Source: Nisaea sp. (GTDB lineage: Bacteria > Pseudomonadota > Alphaproteobacteria > Thalassobaculales > Thalassobaculaceae). From it: DNA of 64,000 bases. Made by a program: the position numbers and the translations under genes. Below the pieces are notes generated by a model that did no database searches, was not told where the DNA came from, and saw only the letters and a list, made by a program, of their open reading frames with translations. The stretch covers positions 434,001 to 498,000 of the forward strand of contig NZ_JAXMNY010000002.1 of the NCBI RefSeq assembly GCF_034670185.1, in the 5' to 3' direction. Shown here piece by piece: positions 1 to 7,173 of this stretch; the first letter of the stretch is position 1, and each line of letters begins with the position of its first letter.

Positions 1-273
1 AAAATCCACGTCAAACTTGGCCTTCGCTTCAGTAAACACGACCGTCGGCAGAATGGTCTTGTTTCTGACCATCCAGTTCAGAACCTCAAAACCGTCGCTC
101 TCCGGCATCAGAACATCAAGAAATATGCCGTCGAAGGAGTGCGACTGAATCAGCTTTATTGCCTCATTCCCATTTGCCGCTTCCTCGAAGCTCCGCCCAA
201 GGGACTTCAAACACTCTCCGATTAATGCACGGGTCGGCTGATTATCATCAACGACCAGGAAATGGCCATTCAT
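1..273 (-). CDS. Response regulator receiver domain protein (3' end outside window)
   Basis: Only the first 91 residues lie in the window; the C-terminus runs off the left edge. The start is an ATG at 273-271 (MNGHFLVVDDNQPTR). A CheY-like receiver fold is clear: the acidic pair Asp9-Asp10 at the end of strand 1, the phospho-acceptor Asp53 in FLDVLMP, and Thr81 in VVFTEAKAK. The Lys-Pro motif lies beyond the edge, so output domains, if any, cannot be seen. The start overlaps, as ATGA, the TGA that closes an open frame running upstream to about 428. That arrangement usually marks translational coupling, so a partner (kinase or phosphatase) once sat upstream, but the gap holds only fragments. 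Confident as a receiver domain; its pathway is unknown. Confidence 0.85.
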   Translation of the reverse strand, partial: MNGHFLVVDDNQPTRALIGECLKSLGRSFEEAANGNEAIKLIQSHSFDGIFLDVLMPESDGFEVLNWMVRNKTILPTVVFTEAKAKFDVDF

Positions 274-587
274 AGCGCGCCCTCTGAAAGCTTCATTTTA
301 AGCAACACTACACTCGGTGCCCCGGCACGCACGAGCGGCAAATTATTGATAAGGATCAGATTACCTTCTGAACTGACTACCGTGCCCGGCATATACAGAA
401 CGGGTTCCTTGCTCTCTTCAAGCTTTCAAGAGCTATAGGGCTGGCGCGGCGCTCCGCTGCGAGAGCTGTTGCAGGTTGAACTAATACCAGGTTTTGACGC
501 CCGGCGGATCGACGCCAGCGCCCGCCTCGAACTCAATGGCACCATTGAGAGTAGCTTCGACGACACGAACGAAGAGGCAGATCAGAG
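274..587. other. Gap with gene remnants, no intact gene
   Basis: No complete gene is supported here. On the minus strand two open stretches in different frames look like pieces of a C-terminal protein end. One runs from about 587 to 479 and reads VVEATLNGAIEFEAGAG near its middle, ending in TAG. The other runs from about 428 to 270 and ends with an ATGA overlap onto the response regulator start. Neither has a convincing start codon and ribosome site. A decayed signalling gene upstream of the response regulator is the simplest reading, but no family match is visible. Confidence 0.35.
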
Positions 588-956
588 CTAACCGTTACCA
601 TACCCGCTACCGGCTTTCTTGTAGTCGCCGCGCGGCGGGCTGAAGACGTCGATGACAAAACAGCCTTCCGGGCCAGCCTTCAGCCCGTGCACAACATTAC
701 CCGGCGTGCACCAGAAATCACCGGCCTTTACTGCGTGATCCACTCCGTCCTGCGTTCGCACGCCGCTGCCTTCGAGCATGATGCCCCATTGCTCTTCCGG
801 ATGACTGTGCATTGAGCCTTCGGCATGAGGGTCAATTCGCACGATAGAGAACATCAGGTTCTCTCCCGGAAAGATCCGCGCCGTCAGCCCTTCGGCGAGA
901 GTCCGTTGAATGCCCTGGTCGAGATCATGAAGATTGAAGAAATTCTGGCCGGACAT
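588..956 (-). CDS. Single-domain cupin protein
   Basis: A 122-residue protein with one conserved beta-barrel cupin. Motif 1 is seen as GSMHSHPEEQWGIMLEGSG, supplying two His and a Glu as metal ligands. Motif 2, GDFWCTPGNVVHGL, supplies the third His. The central barrel spans about residues 25-110. There is no signal peptide, so it is cytoplasmic. Small cupins of this type bind a divalent metal and act as dioxygenases, isomerases or simple ligand sensors; nothing in the sequence picks one. It is on the same strand as the phosphatase gene upstream but about 90 bases away, so co-transcription is possible. The start ATG at 956 gives the usual single-cupin length. Confidence 0.8.
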   Translation of the reverse strand: MSGQNFFNLHDLDQGIQRTLAEGLTARIFPGENLMFSIVRIDPHAEGSMHSHPEEQWGIMLEGSGVRTQDGVDHAVKAGDFWCTPGNVVHGLKAGPEGCFVIDVFSPPRGDYKKAGSGYGNG

Positions 957-1046
957 TGATCCTGGCTCCCTGCTCGTTGACCTGATGCGAGAGGATCAAG
1001 GAGATCGACAGCCCGGACAAGAAGCTATCCCGGCATCCGGAAGCCT

Positions 1047-1637
1047 TCAGGTTTGGGTACGGATTCGTTCGAGGACCGTCACCTCCCCATCGGCCTCGAT
1101 CCTGAACAGGATCACCTCGCCGGAAGCAGGGTAGACGCCTGTCAGAGCGGTGATATTTACCTGATGCGTCACCAGAATAACTCTCTCGTCATCCGGCAGC
1201 GCAGCCAGAAATGCGCGCAGCCCTTCCGTCTGCTCGGCCCCGGTTGACCTGTCGGCGAAAAAGGAATTGAGGCTGGCCAGTTCCTCAGTTGCACCCAGTC
1301 CCAGAATTTCCGCTGTCTCGAGGCAGCGGCACCATTGACTGGAAAGTATCCGATCAACTTCCATACCGGCAGCACGCACGGCATCGCCTATGCGTCGCGC
1401 CTGCGCGCGGCCCGTCCCGTCAAGATTGCGCTGCGTCGAGCAATCCCCAATCCGGAATTCCTCCGGATCGCCTGTTCCGGGCGCGATCGCATGACGCATG
1501 ATTGCGAAAGTCCTCGGTGCCGCAAGACGCTCCCACCCCGTCCGTGAATCATTCGCCAGAGATGATTTGATCAACCCTGTGGACAGCAACGGTACGATAA
1601 GCAGCAACAGCAACGACCGACGCGCAAATACAGTCAT
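1047..1637 (-). CDS. Exported histidine phosphatase family protein
   Basis: Histidine phosphatase (phosphoglycerate mutase-like) superfamily. The catalytic RHA motif appears as IMRHAIAPG, and the second conserved His lies in VTHQVN. An intervening CSTQRNL segment matches the usual arginine-bearing region. The open frame extends upstream to 1709, but ATG at 1637 has a good GGGAG ribosome site and starts a clear signal peptide (MTVFARRSLLLLLIVPLLS), so that start is preferred and the protein is probably periplasmic. Family members dephosphorylate small phospho-compounds through a phosphohistidine intermediate; the substrate is not evident. A paralogue with the same CxTQRxL feature lies at 13636-14274. 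It follows the ABC importer terminator, so it should have its own promoter. Confidence 0.8.
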   Translation of the reverse strand: MTVFARRSLLLLLIVPLLSTGLIKSSLANDSRTGWERLAAPRTFAIMRHAIAPGTGDPEEFRIGDCSTQRNLDGTGRAQARRIGDAVRAAGMEVDRILSSQWCRCLETAEILGLGATEELASLNSFFADRSTGAEQTEGLRAFLAALPDDERVILVTHQVNITALTGVYPASGEVILFRIEADGEVTVLERIRTQT

Positions 1638-1723
1638 GACAATCTCCCGAGTGGACCGACGCGCACGGAAATAGAGCGTCATACGGATCAGGCAAGCCGT
1701 CCCCCGCAAGCAATGGATCGAGC

Positions 1724-1752
1724 AAAGAAAAAGCCCCGCATAAAGCGGGGCT
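1724..1752 (-). terminator. Rho-independent terminator of the LIV-type ABC operon
   Basis: On the minus strand an 8-bp GC-rich stem (AGCCCCGC with GCGGGGCT, loop of 5) is followed by TTTTTCTTT. It sits 44 bases past the stop of the last ABC gene. Confidence 0.88.
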
Positions 1753-1795
1753 CTGAGATGCCGCAGACGGGAGATCCGTTACAGCACCCGATAGA

Positions 1796-2584
1796 TCAGA
1801 TCGCGAGATACTCCTGACGGAGCGCCTCATCATCCAGCACTTCTTGCGCGGTGCCGTCGAAAACGATCTGACCCATATCGAGGATCAGGGCCCTGTCTGC
1901 GAGATGCAGAGCCGCGATTGCATTCTGTTCAACAATAATGGACGTCATCCCGAGGGTTTTGATTTCCTCGAGGATCTTTTCGATTTCCTGGACAATAACC
2001 GGAGCCAGTCCCTCATAGGGCTCATCCAGGAGCAACAATTTCACGTCCCGGGCAAGGGCGCGGGCAACGGCCAGCATCTGCTGCTCGCCGCCGGACATCG
2101 TGATGCCCTCCTGCTTGCGGCGTTCCGCCAGACGCGGGAAATGTTCATAGAGCCGTTCGATCTCCCACCCTTTGGGACCGTTGATCTGCGCCAGCTCCAG
2201 ATTTTCCTCGACAGTCAGACCCGGAATAATCCGACGGTCTTCCTGAACCAGCCCGACGCCGTTCTGCGCCGCTTGAAAATCCTTCATCTGATGCAGCGGT
2301 TTGTGGTCGAGCCAGATTTCACCGTGCTGCAACTGCGGATCGCCCGCACGAGCAATCGTCCGCAGGGTCGAGGTCTTGCCGGCCCCGTTACGGCCGAGCA
2401 GAGCCACGATCTCGCCTTCGTGGATATTGAAGCTCACATCCTGGACGATATAGCTCTCGCCGTAATAGGCCTGCATGCCCCAGCAGGAGAAGTAGGCTGG
2501 CGGAGTACCGACATTCCTGATCGGGTTTTCCGGCTTTTGCAGGGACCCGCTGTCCGGCTGATTGAGGAGAGTTTCAGTGCTCAT
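1796..2584 (-). CDS. livF: LIV/HAAT-type ABC transporter ATP-binding protein (LivF-like)
   Basis: The second ATPase of a branched-chain or polar amino-acid/amide type ABC importer. Walker A (GRNGAGKT), the ABC signature (MSGGEQQ), Walker B (LLLLDEP) and the H-loop region are all intact. The N-terminus carries about 38 extra residues compared with ordinary LivF, ahead of the conserved Met-Gln-Ala-Tyr-Tyr start of the nucleotide-binding domain; an internal start could remove them. It overlaps the LivG-like stop by 4 bases (ATGA), so translation is coupled. It is the last gene of the five-gene operon and is followed by a strong terminator. The substrate cannot be told from the ATPase. Confidence 0.92.
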   Translation of the reverse strand: MSTETLLNQPDSGSLQKPENPIRNVGTPPAYFSCWGMQAYYGESYIVQDVSFNIHEGEIVALLGRNGAGKTSTLRTIARAGDPQLQHGEIWLDHKPLHQMKDFQAAQNGVGLVQEDRRIIPGLTVEENLELAQINGPKGWEIERLYEHFPRLAERRKQEGITMSGGEQQMLAVARALARDVKLLLLDEPYEGLAPVIVQEIEKILEEIKTLGMTSIIVEQNAIAALHLADRALILDMGQIVFDGTAQEVLDDEALRQEYLAI

Positions 2585-3339
2585 AGATGGGCTCCCCCGA
2601 GATAGGCTTCCTGGACCCGCGGATCGCCCTTGATCTGCTCCGGCTTGCCCTCGGCGATGACAGTGCCCTGGGCGAGAACGGAGATCTTGCTGGCGAGCGA
2701 GAACACGACATGCATGTCATGCTCAATGACGATCTTGGTGATGCCGCGCTCACCGATCTGCTTCAGCAGGTCGATTGTCTTGTTGGTATCTGCACGGGAC
2801 ATTCCGGCAGTGGGCTCGTCCAGAAGCAGGAGTTTCGGGTCCTGCACCAGACACATTGCAAGCTCCAGCCGCCTCTTGTCCCCGCGGGACAGGGAGTTCG
2901 CGATCATCTCCCTCTTGTCCAGCAGGTCGACGTCACCGAGCAGTTGTTCGGCCCGGTCCCGTACCTCTGCAATGGAGTCGACACGGGCCCAGCCGTTCAG
3001 CTTGAAGGCGCCGTCCCGCCGCGCGAGCGTCGGGATCATGACGTTTTCAAGCAAACTGAGGTCGCCGAAGATTTCCGGTGTCTGGAACACCCGAACGACC
3101 CCTGCCTGATTGATCTCGTGCGGCTGCTTACCGAGCAGGGAAGTGCCGTTGAAATCGACCGTGCCAGTATCCGGGGTGAGACGGCCGACAAAGCAGTTCA
3201 GCAAGGTCGACTTACCGGCGCCGTTCGGCCCGATGATCGCGTGAACCGCGCCTTCCTCGACGTTGAGTTCCACATTGTGGAGCGCCTTAAGACCGGCGAA
3301 GCTCTTGTTTACGTTTCTGACAGACAGAATAGTGCTCAT
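2581..3339 (-). CDS. livG: LIV/HAAT-type ABC transporter ATP-binding protein (LivG-like)
   Basis: First ATPase of the importer. Walker A GPNGAGKS, signature LSRGDKR (the LSxGD variant usual in LivG) and Walker B LLLLDEPTAG are all present, with a C-terminal BCA_ABC_TP-like tail (RVQEAYLGG). The frame opens at 3390, but ATG at 3339 (MSTILSVRNV) has an AGGAAGG ribosome site 6 bases upstream and matches family N-termini, so it is chosen. It lies 10 bases after the LivM-like permease and overlaps the LivF-like gene by 4. It pairs with LivF as the cytoplasmic heterodimer that powers import. Confidence 0.93.
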   Translation of the reverse strand: MSTILSVRNVNKSFAGLKALHNVELNVEEGAVHAIIGPNGAGKSTLLNCFVGRLTPDTGTVDFNGTSLLGKQPHEINQAGVVRVFQTPEIFGDLSLLENVMIPTLARRDGAFKLNGWARVDSIAEVRDRAEQLLGDVDLLDKREMIANSLSRGDKRRLELAMCLVQDPKLLLLDEPTAGMSRADTNKTIDLLKQIGERGITKIVIEHDMHVVFSLASKISVLAQGTVIAEGKPEQIKGDPRVQEAYLGGAHL

Positions 3340-3349
3340 TTCGCCTTCC

Positions 3350-4492
3350 TCATTCGCCGGGTGCGGTGGATATGGAGGAACCGGGCGCACCGCGTTCCTT
3401 GCGCACCAGTTTGGCGATACGTCCCGCGCCTTCCATCAGCCCGCCGGGCAGGAAGATGACGATGACCATGAACAATGCACCAAGCGTGAGATGCCAGCCT
3501 TCACCGACGAAAAGTCCGGTAAGGGAAACGACGAGTCCCTGAAGCCATTCCGGCAGGAAGTCGAAGATCCCCATCAGCGCATCGTGATTGAAGGCACTGA
3601 AGATGTTCTCGAAATATTTGATCACACCCGCGCCGAGCACCGGTCCAAGCAGGGTTCCGGCACCACCGAGGATGGTCATCAGCACAACTTCTCCCGACGC
3701 CGTCCACTGCATGCGTTCCGCACCGGCAAGCGGGTCGGTCACGGCGAGCAGAGAGCCGGCGAGCCCGGCATACATGCCGGAAATCACGAAAGCAGCGAGT
3801 GCGTAAGGCCGGGTGTTAACACCGGTATAATTCAGCCGGTTCTGGTTCGACTTGATGGCCCGGAGCATGGTTCCAAAAGGCGATCTTGCGATGCGAACTG
3901 CAACGATAAACCCGAGGATCATCACTACCGCACAGAAGTAGAAGCCGGGATACCCCGTCATCTCGACACCGAAGAGATCGGTCGTCGGCAGAGCCGCCCC
4001 GTAATCAATCCCAGCCATCGTATCCAACAGACGCGGATCGTGCGGGCTGAGCTGCAGACCGGTCTCCCCGTTCGTGATCGGGGTCAACACCGAGTAAGCC
4101 ATATTGTAGGACATCTGTGCGAAGGCCAAAGTCAGGATCGAGAAGTAGATCCCCGACCTGCGCAGACTGACAAAACCGATGGCCAGAGCGAAAAGGCCCG
4201 ACACCCCAACCGCGAGAACCACAGCTGGCAGCACATTCATGGTCAGCAGCTTAAAGGACCAGACGGCAACGTAGGAGCCGACGCCGAGGAAAGCTGCATG
4301 GCCGAAAGAGAGATACCCAGTCAGCCCGAACAAAATGTTGAAGCCGATCGCGAAAAGTCCATAAATCGCGAACTTCTGCAACAGGTCCGGATAGCCGGCC
4401 CCGATCGGCGCGAGCCAAAGCGGCGCGGTCAGGACTGCGATCGTGAAAATTGCGATCAGGATGAAGTCGTTTCTTGGATTTGGCGTGATCAT
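3350..4492 (-). CDS. livM: LIV/HAAT-type ABC transporter permease (LivM-like)
   Basis: An integral inner-membrane permease of 380 residues with about ten hydrophobic segments. The family motif region GYLSFGHAAFLGVGSYVA near residue 60 is typical of the BPD_transp_2 fold. A conserved cytoplasmic coupling region is seen around RIARSPFGTMLRAIKSN. The C-terminal 30 residues are basic and cytoplasmic. Only one base separates it from the upstream LivH-like gene, so the two permeases are translated together. It forms the membrane channel with LivH. Confidence 0.92.
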   Translation of the reverse strand: MITPNPRNDFILIAIFTIAVLTAPLWLAPIGAGYPDLLQKFAIYGLFAIGFNILFGLTGYLSFGHAAFLGVGSYVAVWSFKLLTMNVLPAVVLAVGVSGLFALAIGFVSLRRSGIYFSILTLAFAQMSYNMAYSVLTPITNGETGLQLSPHDPRLLDTMAGIDYGAALPTTDLFGVEMTGYPGFYFCAVVMILGFIVAVRIARSPFGTMLRAIKSNQNRLNYTGVNTRPYALAAFVISGMYAGLAGSLLAVTDPLAGAERMQWTASGEVVLMTILGGAGTLLGPVLGAGVIKYFENIFSAFNHDALMGIFDFLPEWLQGLVVSLTGLFVGEGWHLTLGALFMVIVIFLPGGLMEGAGRIAKLVRKERGAPGSSISTAPGE

Positions 4493-4493
4493 C

Positions 4494-5510
4494 TTAACTC
4501 TCCATCACGCCTTTGCGGCCCAGCAGCCCGCGCGGACGCACGAGCAAGATGACCACCGCAACGAGGTAGATAATGATCTGGTCGATGCCGGGGAAGATGC
4601 TCTTCACCTCGTTCATCGACGCAAAGGATTGCAGAATACCGAGCAGGAAGCCGGCCGCGACAGCACCGCCGAGCGAGCCCATGCCGCCGACAACCACGAC
4701 GACGAAGGACAACACCAGGAAGTCCATGCCCATATGATAATCGGGCGGCAGGATCGGTGTGTACATCACCCCGGCAAGGCCCGCGACCACGGCCGCGATG
4801 CCAAAGACGATGGTGAAGCGCTTCTGGATGTTGATCCCGAGCAAACCGACCGTGTCCCGATCAGCCATTCCGGCGCGGACCACCATGCCGAAGGTGGTAA
4901 ATTGCAGAAAGGCAAATACCGCCGTGATCACGAGACCGGAGAAAGCGAGATAGAGCAGGCGCCACCAAGGGTAGACAACCGAGTCCCCGAGGCCGAACAG
5001 AGCGCCGATGTTAGCGCTGCCAGACACCAGTTCCGGCGCCGGCTGCGGGATTGGATTGGCCCCGAAATAGGCCTTCACAATCTCCTGCAGCACAATGGCG
5101 AGGCCGAAGGTGACGAGGATCTGTTCCGCGTGTGTACGTTTGTAGAAATGCTTGATCAGGCCGCGCTCCATGGCGAGGCCGATCAAAAGCATGACCGGTA
5201 TGGCGAACAGGATCGATAACGGCACGGCCATATCGATGATCGCAGTGCCTGTTTCGCCGAACCAGGTCTCCAGATAGGGGACCTCTTTATAGGCCTCGAA
5301 GAAGGTGATGCTCTCGTCCTTGACCTTCGCCGACAGCGTCAGCAGCTTTCGCAGACTGACGGCGCAGAAGGCACCAAGCATGAACAGCGCTCCATGGGCG
5401 AAATTGACCACGCCCAGAGTGCCGAAAATGAGTGTGAGGCCGAGCGCGATCAGTGCGTAGGCACCGCCCTTGTCCAGCCCGTTCAGAATTTGCAGAAGTA
5501 TGGCGTCCAT
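4494..5510 (-). CDS. livH: LIV/HAAT-type ABC transporter permease (LivH-like)
   Basis: The partner permease, 338 residues. The N-terminus (LLQILNGLDKGGAYALIALG) and the GVVNFAHGALFMLGAF motif are diagnostic of LivH proteins; around eight transmembrane helices follow. Compared with short LivH proteins it has an extra polar stretch of about 35 residues after helix 2 (RKLLTLSAKVKDESITFFEA onward), a feature seen in some amide/urea-type systems. A stem-loop sits between it and the upstream substrate-binding protein gene, which would let the binding protein be made in excess. Confidence 0.92.
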   Translation of the reverse strand: MDAILLQILNGLDKGGAYALIALGLTLIFGTLGVVNFAHGALFMLGAFCAVSLRKLLTLSAKVKDESITFFEAYKEVPYLETWFGETGTAIIDMAVPLSILFAIPVMLLIGLAMERGLIKHFYKRTHAEQILVTFGLAIVLQEIVKAYFGANPIPQPAPELVSGSANIGALFGLGDSVVYPWWRLLYLAFSGLVITAVFAFLQFTTFGMVVRAGMADRDTVGLLGINIQKRFTIVFGIAAVVAGLAGVMYTPILPPDYHMGMDFLVLSFVVVVVGGMGSLGGAVAAGFLLGILQSFASMNEVKSIFPGIDQIIIYLVAVVILLVRPRGLLGRKGVMES

Positions 5511-5552
5511 GCCGCGTTTCCCGCTCGGGGTTCCCCGCTAAGAAATCAGAAA

Positions 5553-5584
5553 ATACCGGCCGCCGTCGAAACGGCAGCCGGTAT
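5553..5584 (-). terminator. Intercistronic hairpin between binding-protein and permease genes
   Basis: An inverted repeat with 8-bp outer arms (ATACCGGC with GCCGGTAT) and a 4-bp inner stem around a TTCG-type loop, followed on the minus strand by TTTTC. It is read after the substrate-binding protein gene. It probably acts as a partial terminator or an mRNA 3'-end stabiliser, as commonly found after periplasmic binding protein genes. Confidence 0.65.
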
Positions 5585-5598
5585 CCGCATTCAGATGA

Positions 5599-6954
5599 TC
5601 AGGCGCCGTTGTTGCACGGGCCGAGATCGCCAGCAAACTGCGGGATATTCGGATCGTACGTCACCTGTTCAGCCGGGACTTCCTGCACAACTTCGAGCAG
5701 GTCGAACTGAGAGGTCGGGTTTTCATTCCCCTTCACGACCAGCACTTTCTTGAAGCACTGGTGATCGTCGCCCCGATAGAGGGTCGGACCGTTGCCCATA
5801 CCGTCGAACTTGAAGTTCTCCAGGGCGCTGACGACTTCGCACGGAGCGAAAGTGCCGGCACGCTCGCAGGCATCGGCATAGAGGATGGTCTGCACATAGC
5901 AGGTGTGTGCAGCCTGGCTCGGCGGGAAGCCGTACTCGGCACCGAAGGATTTCACGAAAGCTTGGGAGCCTTCATCCGTCAGCGACCAGTGCCAGTTGGT
6001 GGACCCGAAGATCCCCTTAACGTTCGCGCCAGCGCCCTGAGCCATCAGACGGCTGTAGAGCGGAACCACGATGGTGAAGTCCTTGCCGTTCACCTGCTTG
6101 TCGCGCAGACCGAACTGAACCGCCTGGGTCAGCGAGTTCACCATGTCCTTGCCGTAGTGGTTCAGGATCAGCACGTCCGCACCGGAGTTCAGCACCGGCG
6201 TGATGTACTGCGAGAAGTCACCGGCACCGAGCGGGGTACGCACGGCAGCAGCAGTCTTCCAGCCAACGGCTTCGGTCGCGTTCTTGATCGACTCTTCCTG
6301 GGTCCAGCCCCAGGTGTAGTCAGCGGTCAGGTGATAAGCGACACGATCGGTTCCGTAGTTCGCCTTCAGCACCGGAGCCAACGCGGCACCCGACATGTAA
6401 GCGTTGAAGAAGTGACGGAAACCGTTACGGCGGCGATCCTTGCCGGTCGTATCGTTAGAGTGTGTCAGGCCGGCCATGAACATGATGCCGGCATCCTGGC
6501 AGAGACCCTGAACAGCGATAGCCACACCGGAGGAAGATCCGCCGGAGATCATCAGAGCGCCGTCCTTTTCGATCATCCGCTTGGCGGATGCGCGGGCGGC
6601 ATCGGACTTGGTCTGCGTGTCACCTGTGACATACTCGACCTTCTTGCCGAGAATACCGTTACCCTTAAGGGCCAGCGGCTTCATGGTGTTCATCATGCCG
6701 CCGTCGCCTTCACCGTTAAGGTGTTTGACGGCAAGCTGGTAGGCGCGCAGCTCGTCGGCGCCCTCATCGGCATAGGCACCGGTCTGCGGCACGTTGAAGC
6801 CGAGCTTCACGGACTTGGCGCTACCCGGGTTGTTAATGAATTCAGCGCCGTAAGCATTGCGCGTGAAAAAGGTCGGCGCGGCAAGGGCGCCGGATAACGC
6901 GACGCCGCCCTTAAGAAGATTACGCCGGCTGAAGCCGGCATCAAACTTTGCCAT
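5599..6954 (-). CDS. ABC transporter substrate-binding protein, Tat-exported
   Basis: A 451-residue periplasmic binding protein of the Peripla_BP_6 (LIV/HAAT) class. The N-terminus carries a twin-arginine signal (FSRRNLLKGGVALSGALAAP), so it is exported folded, unlike most LIV binding proteins, which use Sec. Mature domain features include GFNVPQTGAYADEG and the SGGSSSGVA region, where the ligand-binding serines usually lie. It is the first gene of the importer operon and sits opposite the ScfR-like regulator at 7174. The length is greater than ordinary LivJ/K (about 370), nearer amide or urea-type binding proteins. The substrate is unproven. Confidence 0.9.
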   Translation of the reverse strand: MAKFDAGFSRRNLLKGGVALSGALAAPTFFTRNAYGAEFINNPGSAKSVKLGFNVPQTGAYADEGADELRAYQLAVKHLNGEGDGGMMNTMKPLALKGNGILGKKVEYVTGDTQTKSDAARASAKRMIEKDGALMISGGSSSGVAIAVQGLCQDAGIMFMAGLTHSNDTTGKDRRRNGFRHFFNAYMSGAALAPVLKANYGTDRVAYHLTADYTWGWTQEESIKNATEAVGWKTAAAVRTPLGAGDFSQYITPVLNSGADVLILNHYGKDMVNSLTQAVQFGLRDKQVNGKDFTIVVPLYSRLMAQGAGANVKGIFGSTNWHWSLTDEGSQAFVKSFGAEYGFPPSQAAHTCYVQTILYADACERAGTFAPCEVVSALENFKFDGMGNGPTLYRGDDHQCFKKVLVVKGNENPTSQFDLLEVVQEVPAEQVTYDPNIPQFAGDLGPCNNGA

Positions 6955-7072
6955 TTGTTCCTCCCGTTATTTTTTCTGGAATGCGTCAGAGACCCAATCC
7001 CCATTGAGCATCTTTATGCGCTCGGTCACAACAGTACGCACATTTAGTCAAGAAACGAATAAGTAATTGAAA

Positions 7073-7126
7073 TTTGCAGATTTTTTTGTAAATATTTGGA
7101 CAAGAAATATTATTGGTTTGTAAATA
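7073..7126. promoter_or_regulatory. Repeated AT-rich motifs in the divergent promoter region
   Basis: The 219-base divergent space between the importer operon and the XRE regulator is strongly AT-rich. It contains TTTGTAAATA twice (7085-7094 and 7117-7126, 32 bp apart, three helical turns, same orientation) plus a related TTTGCA at 7073-7078. RamB/ScfR-family regulators are known to bind TTTGCAAA-like sites, so these are candidate operators for the adjacent regulator. Function inferred. Confidence 0.4.
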
Positions 7127-7173
7127 ATTTACGCTGCACCGCACCAAGTTGAGCGAAATCAAGGAACTGAAAC

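Noticed and set aside
3263..4552. 429-codon plus-strand frame
   Set aside because: Antisense to the LivM-like permease.
5761..6897. 378-codon plus-strand frame
   Set aside because: Antisense to the Tat-exported binding protein.
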